Positions 1 through 6,771 of a DNA stretch of 8,718 bases are shown here, one piece after another (position 1 is the first letter of the stretch; every line of letters begins with the position of its first letter). Location of the stretch: positions 1-8,718 of the forward strand of contig CAZNNH010000224.1 in assembly GCA_964574335.1 (NCBI GenBank). Direction: 5' to 3'. The DNA is from CAZNNH01 sp964574335 (GTDB lineage: Bacteria > Acidobacteriota > Vicinamibacteria > Fen-336). The position numbers were made by a program, and so were the translations under genes. The notes beneath the pieces are model-generated. The model saw only the letters and a program-made list of their open reading frames with translations. It had not been told where the DNA came from and searched no databases.

Positions 1-2
1 TC

Positions 3-1478
3 GATGCCCTCGTCTGCGGGCTGGTGGCGGCGATCGCGGCCTTCGGGCTGGTGGTGGACGTCAGCGCACGGGGTCTGCCTCAGGGGTCCCTTCGTCGAGC
101 CGAGAGGCGTACCCATCGCGCCCTGCTGGCGGCCACCTGCTGCGTCGGGCTCCTGGGCGTCGGGCTGCCGAGCGGCATGGCGCGGGACCTGGCCTTCCTC
201 TGCCTGCGCCTGGTGCCCCTCGGCTTCCTGCTCAGCGCCGCCTACTACAACGAGCGCGCCCTGTTCTTCGACGTCCTGGTCAAGCGTGGCGTCTTCCTCC
301 TGGCGCTGCTGGTGGCCTTGATGGGCTACTTTCTGTGGGTTCCCGGCTGGCTCTTCAGCCCCCGATTGGGATGGGTGGGGGCCTGGGTCCTGCCGCTCTC
401 AGCGGCGCCCCTCGTCGCGGGTGCGCCCTGGGCATTCGCGCGGCTCTCCTCCCTGATCGACCGCCGCTGGCTGGGGCGCCCTTTCACTCCACCGGAGGCG
501 TACCGATACTTCGTCGCGGGACTGGGCGCCGCCGAGACGCCCGAGGGGCTGCGTCTGGCTGCAGCGGAGGGTTTGTCGACGATCTTCCAGACAGACGCCA
601 CCGTGGAGCTGGGCCGGTGCGCCACGTCCCACGAAGACGGTGAGGCCTCCGTCGTGGCTCTCGAAGGCAAGGACGGAGCGTGGGGCGCGATCCGGGTCGA
701 GACCGGACGCGGTCGCCGACCCTTGCTGAGCGAGGACCGGCGGCTCCTCCAGACGCTGGCCCAGGCCTTCACCCTCGTCTTCGAGAACGCTCGGCTGCGC
801 GAGAAACGGCTCCTCCAGGAGCAGCGCGAGCGAGAGCTCACGCTCAGCGCCAGCCGCGCGGAGCTGAAGGCGCTCAGGGCCCAGATCAACCCGCACTTCC
901 TCTTCAATGCGCTCAACTCGATCGCCGCCCTGATCGCACGTGATCCGGACCGAGCGGAGGCCACCGTGGAACGGCTGGCCGAGGTCTTTCGCTACACCCT
1001 GCGCCGGTCGGACAAGGAGTGGGTTCGCGTAGAGGAGGAGATGGCCTTCGTCCAGTGCTACCTCGACGTGGAGAGGACGCGGTTCGGAGAGCGCCTGGAG
1101 GTGTCCCAGCACGTCGACGCGACGGCGCGCGAGGCGCTGGTGCTGGCCATGAGCGCCCAGACGCTGGTCGAGAACGCGATCAAGCACGGCGTGGCGACGG
1201 TGCGCGGAGTGGGCAGGGTCGAGGTGAGGGTCCGGCGCGAGGGAGACCGGCTCCGGATCGAGGTGCGAGACAACGGGGGCGGCTTTGCCGACCGGGCGGG
1301 TGACGGGTCGGACGGCCAGGGCCATGGCCTGCGAAACGTGCGCGAAAGGCTGGAGGGTCATTTCGGGGGCGCCGCCAGCCTCACCGCGTACCGCGACGAG
1401 ACCACTGCCATGACGGTGGTCGCCATCGAGACGCCATGTCTGCTCGCCCCCCCGAGCGAAGGCGCGGAGAGATCATGA
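3..1478 (+). CDS. LytS-type membrane sensor histidine kinase, 5' end outside window
   Basis: This is a sensor kinase that should autophosphorylate on histidine and pass the phosphate to the LytTR regulator encoded next. The frame is open to the window edge and the first codons already encode a hydrophobic helix, so the true start probably lies upstream; GTG at 24 is the first start codon inside the window. Numbered from that GTG, the N-terminal 140 residues hold about five hydrophobic segments. Residues 165-255 form a GAF-like region, and a charged helical linker rich in Arg, Glu and Leu follows. The His_kinase (LytS/YehU-type) motif QINPHFLFNALNS has its likely phospho-accepting His at 291. 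The HATPase part shows the N box (VENAIKHG, Asn384), the G1 box DNGGGF (Asp416) and the G2 box GHGLRNVRERL (433-443). All key kinase residues are present. The stop codon overlaps the regulator start, so the two are translationally coupled. The signal sensed cannot be read from the sequence. Confidence 0.93.
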   Translation, partial: DALVCGLVAAIAAFGLVVDVSARGLPQGSLRRAERRTHRALLAATCCVGLLGVGLPSGMARDLAFLCLRLVPLGFLLSAAYYNERALFFDVLVKRGVFLLALLVALMGYFLWVPGWLFSPRLGWVGAWVLPLSAAPLVAGAPWAFARLSSLIDRRWLGRPFTPPEAYRYFVAGLGAAETPEGLRLAAAEGLSTIFQTDATVELGRCATSHEDGEASVVALEGKDGAWGAIRVETGRGRRPLLSEDRRLLQTLAQAFTLVFENARLREKRLLQEQRERELTLSASRAELKALRAQINPHFLFNALNSIAALIARDPDRAEATVERLAEVFRYTLRRSDKEWVRVEEEMAFVQCYLDVERTRFGERLEVSQHVDATAREALVLAMSAQTLVENAIKHGVATVRGVGRVEVRVRREGDRLRIEVRDNGGGFADRAGDGSDGQGHGLRNVRERLEGHFGGAASLTAYRDETTAMTVVAIETPCLLAPPSEGAERS

Positions 1479-2230
1479 TGCGTGTCCTGCTGGTCGACGA
1501 CGAGGATCTGGCGCGCGACCGCCTGCGCCGGCTACTGGGCGTCTTTCCCAACCTGACCATCGTAGGCGAGGCCCGTGACGGCGAGGAGGCGATCGAGAAG
1601 GTGGCAGAGCTGCGACCGCACGTCGTCTTCCTCGACGTCGAGATGCCGGGCTGTGGGGGGCTCGAGGTCGTCAGGTCGCTCGGCCTGCCGCGCCCGAAGA
1701 TCGTGTTCTGCACGGGCTACGATCAGTATGCCGTCGATGCCTTCGAGCTTCACGCGGCCGACTACCTCCTCAAGCCAGTCACGCGCGCCAGGCTGGCAGA
1801 ATCGGTCGAGCACCTGAGACGGACATCGGCGGCCGATTGGGACGCCGCCGTTCAGGAAGTGGTAGAGGCGCGGACCCCCACCGCCTCCCGCTTCCTGGTG
1901 CGTTCCGGATCCAAGTACCGCGTCGTGGCAGAGGGAGACGTGGAGTACTTCGCCTCGGAGCAGGGTCTCACGGTCCTGCACTCGGCGGGCGGGCGCTTCT
2001 GGATGGACCCGACCCTCAACGCCCTGGAGAGACAGCTCGACGGGCGCCGGTTCTTCCGCATCTCGCGGGCCGCCATCATCCGTCTCGACGCCGTACACGA
2101 GATCGCCACCCTGGTCGGCGGCTACGGTGAGGTGCAACTCCATGGCGGCGCGCGTCTGCGAGTCAGCCGAAGGAGGTTCCAGGATCTGCTGGGACGCGTG
2201 GCGGCCCCGGGAGGGGAGCCCCGGAGCTGA
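1478..2230 (+). CDS. LytTR-family response regulator (LytR/AlgR type)
   Basis: This is a cytoplasmic DNA-binding response regulator of 250 residues. The receiver domain (about 1-118) has the acidic pair Asp7-Asp8, phospho-acceptor Asp53 in FLDVEMPG, Thr79 and Lys99 in LLKPV, so it should be phosphorylatable. A short linker leads to a LytTR DNA-binding domain (about 138-240) with the typical stretches RFFRISRAAIIRLDAV and LRVSRRRFQDLL. The kinase stop TGA (1476-1478) overlaps this start. GGAGA at 1466-1470 sits 7 bases before ATG 1478 and only 4 before the adjacent in-frame ATG 1475, so I prefer 1478. An earlier in-frame ATG at 1436 would add a basic tail before the conserved receiver start and is unlikely. 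The likely partner is the upstream kinase, and the likely target is the pair of repeats directly downstream at 2246-2276. Confidence 0.94.
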   Translation: MRVLLVDDEDLARDRLRRLLGVFPNLTIVGEARDGEEAIEKVAELRPHVVFLDVEMPGCGGLEVVRSLGLPRPKIVFCTGYDQYAVDAFELHAADYLLKPVTRARLAESVEHLRRTSAADWDAAVQEVVEARTPTASRFLVRSGSKYRVVAEGDVEYFASEQGLTVLHSAGGRFWMDPTLNALERQLDGRRFFRISRAAIIRLDAVHEIATLVGGYGEVQLHGGARLRVSRRRFQDLLGRVAAPGGEPRS

Positions 2231-2245
2231 TCGCCGCGACCGGGA

Positions 2246-2276
2246 GCCGTTCAAGGGCCGATTCTGGCCGTTCATG
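2246..2276 (+). promoter_or_regulatory. Candidate LytTR operator: tandem direct repeat
   Basis: GCCGTTCAAG (2246-2255) and GCCGTTCATG (2267-2276) match at 9 of 10 bases, and their starts are exactly 21 bases apart, which is two helical turns. LytTR regulators such as AgrA and ComE bind pairs of about 9-10-base direct repeats with this spacing. The core CCGTTC also matches the AlgR-type site CCGTTCGTC. The pair lies just after the LytTR regulator gene and just upstream of a possible -35 element. The repeat and spacing are read directly from the sequence; the binding is inferred. Confidence 0.6.
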
Positions 2277-2303
2277 ACCCGCAGGCTCCACTGCCTCGAT
2301 ACT
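2274..2303 (+). promoter_or_regulatory. Candidate promoter of the TonB-dependent receptor gene
   Basis: A possible -35 (ATGACC, 2274-2279) and -10 (GATACT, 2298-2303) are separated by 18 bases. Each matches 4 of 6 consensus positions. Transcription would begin near 2310, giving a leader of about 30 bases. The -35 abuts the second LytTR repeat, the usual placement for an activator that contacts RNA polymerase at a weak promoter. The call rests mainly on this position, because the hexamers alone are weak. Confidence 0.4.
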
Positions 2304-2341
2304 CCTTGCCGCCCGGAGCGCGGAGGTCCAGGCTCGGCGCC

Positions 2342-5300
2342 ATGACACGAAGGCGACGCTCTACCCTGCTCGGTCTGACGGCCCTCCTTGGCCTGGCGGA
2401 AGTGGTCCTCGGCCAGGCGGCCGGGAGCCTGCGTGGCACGGTGACCGACCCGAGCGGCGCCGTGGTACCGGGAGCGGAGATCGCGCTCACCGACGAGGCG
2501 ACCCAGTTCACCCGTCGGGTGAGCAGCGATTCGCAGGGAGAGTACTACCTGGGCGGCCTCCCGCCCGGCAGCTACACGCTGACCGCGACCGCGGTGGGCT
2601 TCAAGGTGGCGGAGGTGCGGGGCATTCACGTGAGCCCGAACGACACCCGCGGCGCCAACCTGCGCCTCGAGATCGGCCCGCAGAGCGAGTCGGTCGAGGT
2701 GACCGCAGCGCAGGCGATCATCGGAACCGACAGCGGCGCGCGGGAGGACCTGCTCACCGCCGACCAGATCGAGAGCCTGACCACCATCGGACGCAATCCG
2801 ATGGAGCTGATGCGGATCCTCCCTGGCACCGTGACCCCCGACCAGAACGCGATGGAGGTCGCCGGCAAGTTCAACGGCGCCGGGGCCACCGCCAGCACGA
2901 CCGTGAACGGCATCCGTGGGACGAACATGATGGTGAGCCTGGACGGCGCCAAGCTGCAGGACATCGGTGCGAACAACGGGACGCTGGTCGCCTTGAACAG
3001 CGCGATGGTCTCGGAGGTCAAGGTCCAGACGAGCAACTACGCCGCCGAGTTCGGCAGCTCCGCCGTGAACGTTCAGGCGGTCACCAAGGGCGGCAGCTCC
3101 GAGTTCCATGCCGGCCTGTACGACGTCCTGCGACACCACGGCTTGAGCTCGAACGATCTGGCGCGGGCGCGATCCGGCGGCCGGGAGCCCAAGAGCCGCT
3201 TCCAGTTCCCCGGCGTCTACCTCTCGGGCCCCGTGCTGATCCCGGGCAGCCGGTTCAATCAGGGGCGGGACAGGCTCTTCTTCTTCGTGGCCGCCGAGGT
3301 CGCGCGGCAGCAGGTGGACCAAGGCACGTCGTTCTCGATCGTGCCAACCCTCGGCCAGCGTCAGGGGCTGTTCGACGACTATCAGGGCGGCCAGAGCCTC
3401 AACCAGTCTCCGGTGGTGATGATTCCCTCCGGCTTCCCCGGCGCGGGTACCCCGGCCCCCAACAACGACCTCCGACCGTACATGACCGACGTGGGGCAGC
3501 AGCTGCTCAGTCTCTGGCCGGAGCCCAACTTCGTCGACTCGGCGAATCGTTACAACTACGTCTTCGACGAGCTCTCGGACGTCGATCGCGACGAGGAGGT
3601 CGTGCGCCTCGACTGGAACGCCTCACGCGGGACACACGCGTTCGTCCGCTTCGTTCGCGACCACGAGAGCAGCGAGCGGCACCGCGGGCTCTGGTCGAAC
3701 ACGTCGGACGTCGCGCTGCCGACACCCGTGCGGTCCACGAGCTTGGGCTGGTCCCTCTCGGCCGGCGCCACCAGCGTGCTCTCCAGCTCGGCGACCCACG
3801 AGGCAACCGTTTCGTGGAGCCGGCTGAAGATCGACAATCGCTGGGCCGACCCACGGCGAGCGCTGCTGGCGACCTATCACATCCAGGACTTCGAGAACCC
3901 CTTCTGGCCCTCGCCCTACGTGCCGCAGCTCGTGATGCAGGACAGCGGCGGCAGCCTCTTCAGCCAGCTGGACGTCGAGAACGTCTTCGCCTACAGCGAG
4001 CTCCTGAGCGTGGCCGACAAAGTGACGCGGGTCGTGAAGGGTCATGCGATCAAGGCCGGCGTGGTGGTCGAGAGGTGGCAGAAGCAGCAGAATGCCAGCA
4101 ACGCGGCGAACGCGCGCCTGACGTTCGGCATCAACGCGCCCGGTAGCACGGGGGTCGATTTCGGCGACGTGCTGGTGGGCCGGCCGCTGGCTGCGACGAT
4201 CGGCACGCCGGCGGCGGTGGGCAACTTCGTGAGCTGGGGCGTCGAGGCCTACGTCCAGGACTCGTGGAAGATCAGCCCGCGCTTCACGTTGGAGCACGGC
4301 CTGCGAGTCGCGCGCTGGACCAACAACGAGGAGACGAACGACCTCGGGGCGGTCTTTCAGCCGGAGCGCTACGACAGCTACGAGGGGCTCTTCGTGGACG
4401 CAGAGGCGACCCGGGTCAACGGCCTGGCATACGCGAGCAGAGGCGAGGTGGGCCGTGCACTGACCGGCTCGCGTCCGTTGCTGTGGATGCCGCGCCTGAG
4501 CTTTGTCTGGGACGTGGTCGGCAGCGGGCGTACCGTCGTCCGCGGGGGCGGCGGGCTTTTCTACAACCGCGAGCAGGGCAATGCCCAGTACGGCGTGATC
4601 GGTCTGCCGCCCAACGCGTACACCGCGACGCTCAACGCCTCCGCGTGGACCTCCCTGGCCGGAGGGGAGGGCCTCACCTACCGTACCCTGCGCCAGGTCG
4701 ACCCGCTCAGCGCCCTCAACACCTTCAGCATCGCCTCGGTCAGTCCGACCGAGCTCGGCTGGCCGCGCACCCTCACCGCCAGCCTCTCTGTGGCGCAGCG
4801 CCTCGGGTGGCGGCAGGTCCTGGAGCTGGGATACGTAGGCTCGTTCGGGAGGCATCTCGCCCAGCGACAGAACATCAACGTCATCTCGCCCGGTCGCCTG
4901 CTCCAAGGGACGGTTGGCAACGCCGACCTGTCGGTGCCGGTGCAGCGCGTGGCGCTGGAAGCGGCGGCGGTCGATGCCCAGCGGCCGTTCCCCGCCCTGC
5001 AGAGCATCAGCTACTTCACACCATCGGGGGTCTCGAACTACAACTCCCTTCAGGCGACCCTGGGCCGCCAGTCCGGGCGCTTCCGCTACCTGCTCGCCTA
5101 CACGTTCTCGAAGAGCCTCGGGACGCTCGGGGGAGACCTGGGCGCCATCGATCCCCTCGACGCCCGGAATCACTCGTACGGGGTGCTGCCGACGGACCGG
5201 ACCCACGTGGCCAACCTCTCGTGGGCCTGGGAGCTCGGCGAGCCGATGAAGCGCGGGAAGGTCCGCAAGGCGCTGCTCAACGGCTGGCGCTTGTCGGGCA

Positions 5301-5866
5301 TCTCGACCTTCATGAGCGGATCGCCAATCCGGCTCACGTTCTCCGGCGACATTGCCGGAGCGGCGATGTCGCAGGCCTGGTGGGGGACGCCGGACTACAC
5401 CAACGCGATCATGCCGGTCTACGACTGCGACCCGCGGCGTGCGACGCCCCAGGGGGCCTTCCTGGACATCGACTGCATCGGCATCCCGAGCTTCGGGCAG
5501 TCGGGACCGTTCGTGCAGCCCTACTATCTTCGAGCGCCCAGCAGCTCGTTCCACGACCTGACGCTGCTGCGCGACTTCAAGCTTCGCCTTCGTGGCAAGG
5601 TCTTTGGCGTTCAACTGCGGGTGGGGGTCTTCGACGTGTTCAACCAGGCCTTCGCCAGCGTTGCGGGGGACGTCGACTTGAGGCTGGACACACGCTGCAA
5701 CGTCCGGCGCGACGGGGTGACGAACGGCATCGGCGGCACCCGCGACAACGTCTGCGATCCGACCGGGGGCTTCTCGTACACGCCGCAGACGCTAGAGAAC
5801 TTCGCCACGGCGATCGCGAAGCACGGCCGGCGGGTGGTCAGCCTGGGCCTCAAGCTCGACTTCTGA
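2342..5866 (+). CDS. Oar-type TonB-dependent outer-membrane receptor
   Basis: This is a large outer-membrane beta-barrel transporter of 1,174 residues, expected to import a bulky substrate using energy from TonB-ExbBD. The start ATG 2342 opens with four arginines and a hydrophobic run (STLLGLTALLGLAEVVLG), a clear signal peptide probably cut near residue 24-27. Residues 28-112 form a carboxypeptidase-regulatory-like beta-sandwich (GSLRGTVTDPSGAVVPGAEI through the PPGSYTLTATAVGF motif). A plug-like region follows (about 120-260, with TTVNGIRGTNMMVSLDG and VKVQTSNYAAEFG). The rest alternates aromatic-rich barrel strands with long loops and ends in LGLKLDF, with the terminal Phe typical of outer-membrane barrels. 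No TonB box is recognisable. TTG at 2306 would put 12 residues before the signal peptide and is less likely, although GGAGG at 2322-2326 lies a long 15 bases from ATG 2342. The substrate cannot be assigned; this family is usually linked to polysaccharides, peptides or large siderophores. It is likely controlled by the preceding kinase-regulator pair. Confidence 0.93.
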   Translation: MTRRRRSTLLGLTALLGLAEVVLGQAAGSLRGTVTDPSGAVVPGAEIALTDEATQFTRRVSSDSQGEYYLGGLPPGSYTLTATAVGFKVAEVRGIHVSPNDTRGANLRLEIGPQSESVEVTAAQAIIGTDSGAREDLLTADQIESLTTIGRNPMELMRILPGTVTPDQNAMEVAGKFNGAGATASTTVNGIRGTNMMVSLDGAKLQDIGANNGTLVALNSAMVSEVKVQTSNYAAEFGSSAVNVQAVTKGGSSEFHAGLYDVLRHHGLSSNDLARARSGGREPKSRFQFPGVYLSGPVLIPGSRFNQGRDRLFFFVAAEVARQQVDQGTSFSIVPTLGQRQGLFDDYQGGQSLNQSPVVMIPSGFPGAGTPAPNNDLRPYMTDVGQQLLSLWPEPNFVDSANRYNYVFDELSDVDRDEEVVRLDWNASRGTHAFVRFVRDHESSERHRGLWSNTSDVALPTPVRSTSLGWSLSAGATSVLSSSATHEATVSWSRLKIDNRWADPRRALLATYHIQDFENPFWPSPYVPQLVMQDSGGSLFSQLDVENVFAYSELLSVADKVTRVVKGHAIKAGVVVERWQKQQNASNAANARLTFGINAPGSTGVDFGDVLVGRPLAATIGTPAAVGNFVSWGVEAYVQDSWKISPRFTLEHGLRVARWTNNEETNDLGAVFQPERYDSYEGLFVDAEATRVNGLAYASRGEVGRALTGSRPLLWMPRLSFVWDVVGSGRTVVRGGGGLFYNREQGNAQYGVIGLPPNAYTATLNASAWTSLAGGEGLTYRTLRQVDPLSALNTFSIASVSPTELGWPRTLTASLSVAQRLGWRQVLELGYVGSFGRHLAQRQNINVISPGRLLQGTVGNADLSVPVQRVALEAAAVDAQRPFPALQSISYFTPSGVSNYNSLQATLGRQSGRFRYLLAYTFSKSLGTLGGDLGAIDPLDARNHSYGVLPTDRTHVANLSWAWELGEPMKRGKVRKALLNGWRLSGISTFMSGSPIRLTFSGDIAGAAMSQAWWGTPDYTNAIMPVYDCDPRRATPQGAFLDIDCIGIPSFGQSGPFVQPYYLRAPSSSFHDLTLLRDFKLRLRGKVFGVQLRVGVFDVFNQAFASVAGDVDLRLDTRCNVRRDGVTNGIGGTRDNVCDPTGGFSYTPQTLENFATAIAKHGRRVVSLGLKLDF

Positions 5867-5893
5867 GGCCGCTTCGCTCCCTCTGACGCCCGA

Positions 5894-5924
5894 GCCCTCG
5901 CGAGGACGGCCCGGCCGCGAGGGC
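5894..5924 (+). terminator. Hairpin after the receptor gene, possible terminator
   Basis: GCCCTCGCG (5894-5902) and CGCGAGGGC (5916-5924) form a perfect 9-bp GC-rich stem with a 13-base loop, 27 bases after the receptor stop. No T-run follows, so it is not a classic intrinsic terminator. It could act with Rho or protect the mRNA 3' end. A 10-base palindrome, CCTCGCGAGG (5896-5905), lies within it and offers an alternative small fold. Confidence 0.45.
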
Positions 5925-5993
5925 AGACTGGGCGCGGCGCCGGTGGCGGCCGGTCGCCCCTCCAGCCGGCCCAACGTCCGTCGGGGCAGAAGG

Positions 5994-6002
5994 TGCTATC
6001 CT
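5994..6002 (+). promoter_or_regulatory. Possible extended -10 element of the lipocalin promoter
   Basis: TGCTATCCT (5994-6002) resembles an extended -10 (TGn followed by TATCCT, 4 of 6 consensus). It would place the transcript start near 6009, about 50 bases before the lipocalin start. No convincing -35 is visible 16-18 bases upstream, which extended -10 promoters can tolerate. The hairpin between the receptor and lipocalin genes supports a separate promoter here. Confidence 0.25.
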
Positions 6003-6042
6003 CGATCGCGGCCGGTGCCCGGGAGGGCGGTCCCATCTGGCC

Positions 6043-6051
6043 AAGGGGGAG
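6043..6051 (+). promoter_or_regulatory. Ribosome binding site that fixes the lipocalin start
   Basis: AAGGGGGAG ends 8 bases before GTG 6060. This strong Shine-Dalgarno match, together with the signal peptide that begins at that GTG, selects this start over the longer open frame reaching back to 5943. Confidence 0.7.
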
Positions 6052-6059
6052 TCATCCGC

Positions 6060-6632
6060 GTGAAGAGGATCTTGGCGATGGGGTTGGGCTTGACCATGGC
6101 TCGACTGGCGGCGGGAGCGGACGGTGGGGAGCTTCGGACCGTGCCCTCGGTCGACCCGGAAAGGTACGCTGGGCTCTGGTACGAGATCGCCCGGTATCCG
6201 AACCGGTTCCAGGAGAAGTGCGCCGGGGACGTCACGGCGACCTACGCGCTCAGGGACGACGGGAAGATCGACGTCGTCAACGAGTGTCGGGAGGCCAACG
6301 GCAAGAGACGCCGAGCCGAGGGCCTGGCCAGGCTGGAGACGAAAGACGGCCCGACGTCGAAGCTCAGGGTACGGTTCGCTCCAGGCTTCCTCTCCTTTCT
6401 GCCGTTCGTCTGGGGACGCTACTGGGTCATCGACCTCGGCGAGGGTTACGAATACGCCGTCGTTGGCGAGCCTTCCCGGACATACCTCTGGATCCTCTCC
6501 CGCGATCGCCAGATCGAGCCCTCGGTCTACGACGCCATCCTGGCCCGCCTCCGGACCCAAGGCTACGACCCCGCCAAGCTCGTGAAGACGACCCACTCCG
6601 TCGACGAGCAGCAGGACGCGTCGAGCGGCTAG
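6060..6632 (+). CDS. blc: Blc-like bacterial lipocalin
   Basis: This is a small barrel protein of 190 residues that binds hydrophobic ligands such as fatty acids or lysophospholipids, and is expected to act in the periplasm or at the membrane. The N-terminus (MKRILAMGLGLTMARLAAGA) reads as a Sec signal peptide, probably cut near residue 20. There is no lipobox cysteine, so unlike E. coli Blc it is probably soluble. The lipocalin signature is clear: DPERYAGLWYEIARYPNRFQ (32-51, Gly38-x-Trp40), then VTATYALRDDGKIDVVN, GRYWVIDL, and EYAVVGEPSRTYLWILSRD. The last two motifs align with the equivalent parts of Blc. Cys54 and Cys76 could form a disulfide. Length is close to the family norm of about 175-190. 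GTG 6060 is preferred because it has a strong ribosome binding site and a signal peptide. The gene appears monocistronic and converges on the minus-strand cluster to its right, with the stop codons overlapping. In bacteria Blc is associated with envelope stress, but no regulatory site here proves that. Confidence 0.93.
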   Translation: MKRILAMGLGLTMARLAAGADGGELRTVPSVDPERYAGLWYEIARYPNRFQEKCAGDVTATYALRDDGKIDVVNECREANGKRRRAEGLARLETKDGPTSKLRVRFAPGFLSFLPFVWGRYWVIDLGEGYEYAVVGEPSRTYLWILSRDRQIEPSVYDAILARLRTQGYDPAKLVKTTHSVDEQQDASSG

Positions 6633-6764
6633 GAGGACGAGCCCCCCGTCGACGCCGTCGCGTCCTTGGCGAGCCGCTGCAGCTTCGGGGCTGAAGCCGG
6701 CCGTCTCGGCCAGTACAGGGCGAGGAGCTGCGAGGCGATGTCGGTCAGACCGGCCGCGCTCCCG
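6629..6764 (-). pseudogene. Decayed second copy of the SPFH protein C-terminal tail
   Basis: On the minus strand this stretch matches the end of the SPFH gene at about 7957-8122. Shared exact runs include an 18-mer (6648-6665 with 7982-7999) and a 19-mer around 6717-6735. In the equivalent frame it reads GSAAGLTDIASQLLAL. It then loses 1 base and later 23 bases relative to the intact copy, so the middle is shifted, before returning to frame as RLAKDATAST and stopping at TAG (6629-6631). Similarity ends abruptly near 6764, just before the stop of the unknown membrane protein gene. It has no start codon or ribosome binding site of its own and covers only about 40 of the 152 residues. I regard it as a non-functional remnant of a duplication. 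The repeat is seen directly; the history is inferred. Confidence 0.7.
6629..6764. repeat. Direct repeat copy A (partner at 7957-8122)
   Basis: This is one of two directly oriented copies of the SPFH-tail DNA. It is shorter than its partner because of deletions of 1, 23 and a few more bases. The two copies flank the gene for the unknown membrane protein. No terminal inverted repeats or target-site duplications that would point to a transposon are visible at the ends. Confidence 0.7.
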
Positions 6765-6771
6765 TCCGCTC

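Noticed and set aside
399..1361. Long minus-strand open frame opposite the histidine kinase
   Set aside because: Its translation is low-complexity (Arg, Leu, Gly, Ala) without recognisable motifs, while the plus-strand frame shows all kinase motifs. It is a high-GC antisense shadow.
1532..3322. 596-codon minus-strand open frame spanning the regulator, gap and receptor start
   Set aside because: It crosses two well-supported plus-strand genes and the operator gap, and carries no domain signature. High GC makes stop codons rare on the opposite strand.
3623..5614. 663-codon minus-strand open frame inside the receptor gene
   Set aside because: It is antisense to the receptor barrel, with compositionally biased translation and no motif. 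It is a shadow frame.
4264..5886. 540-codon plus-strand frame overlapping the receptor gene
   Set aside because: It is an alternative frame of the receptor coding sequence, Arg/Gly/Pro-rich and without family features. The receptor frame continues to a proper C-terminal Phe.
5896..5905. CCTCGCGAGG palindrome as an operator
   Set aside because: It lies inside the larger hairpin after the receptor gene. Short GC palindromes are expected by chance in such DNA.
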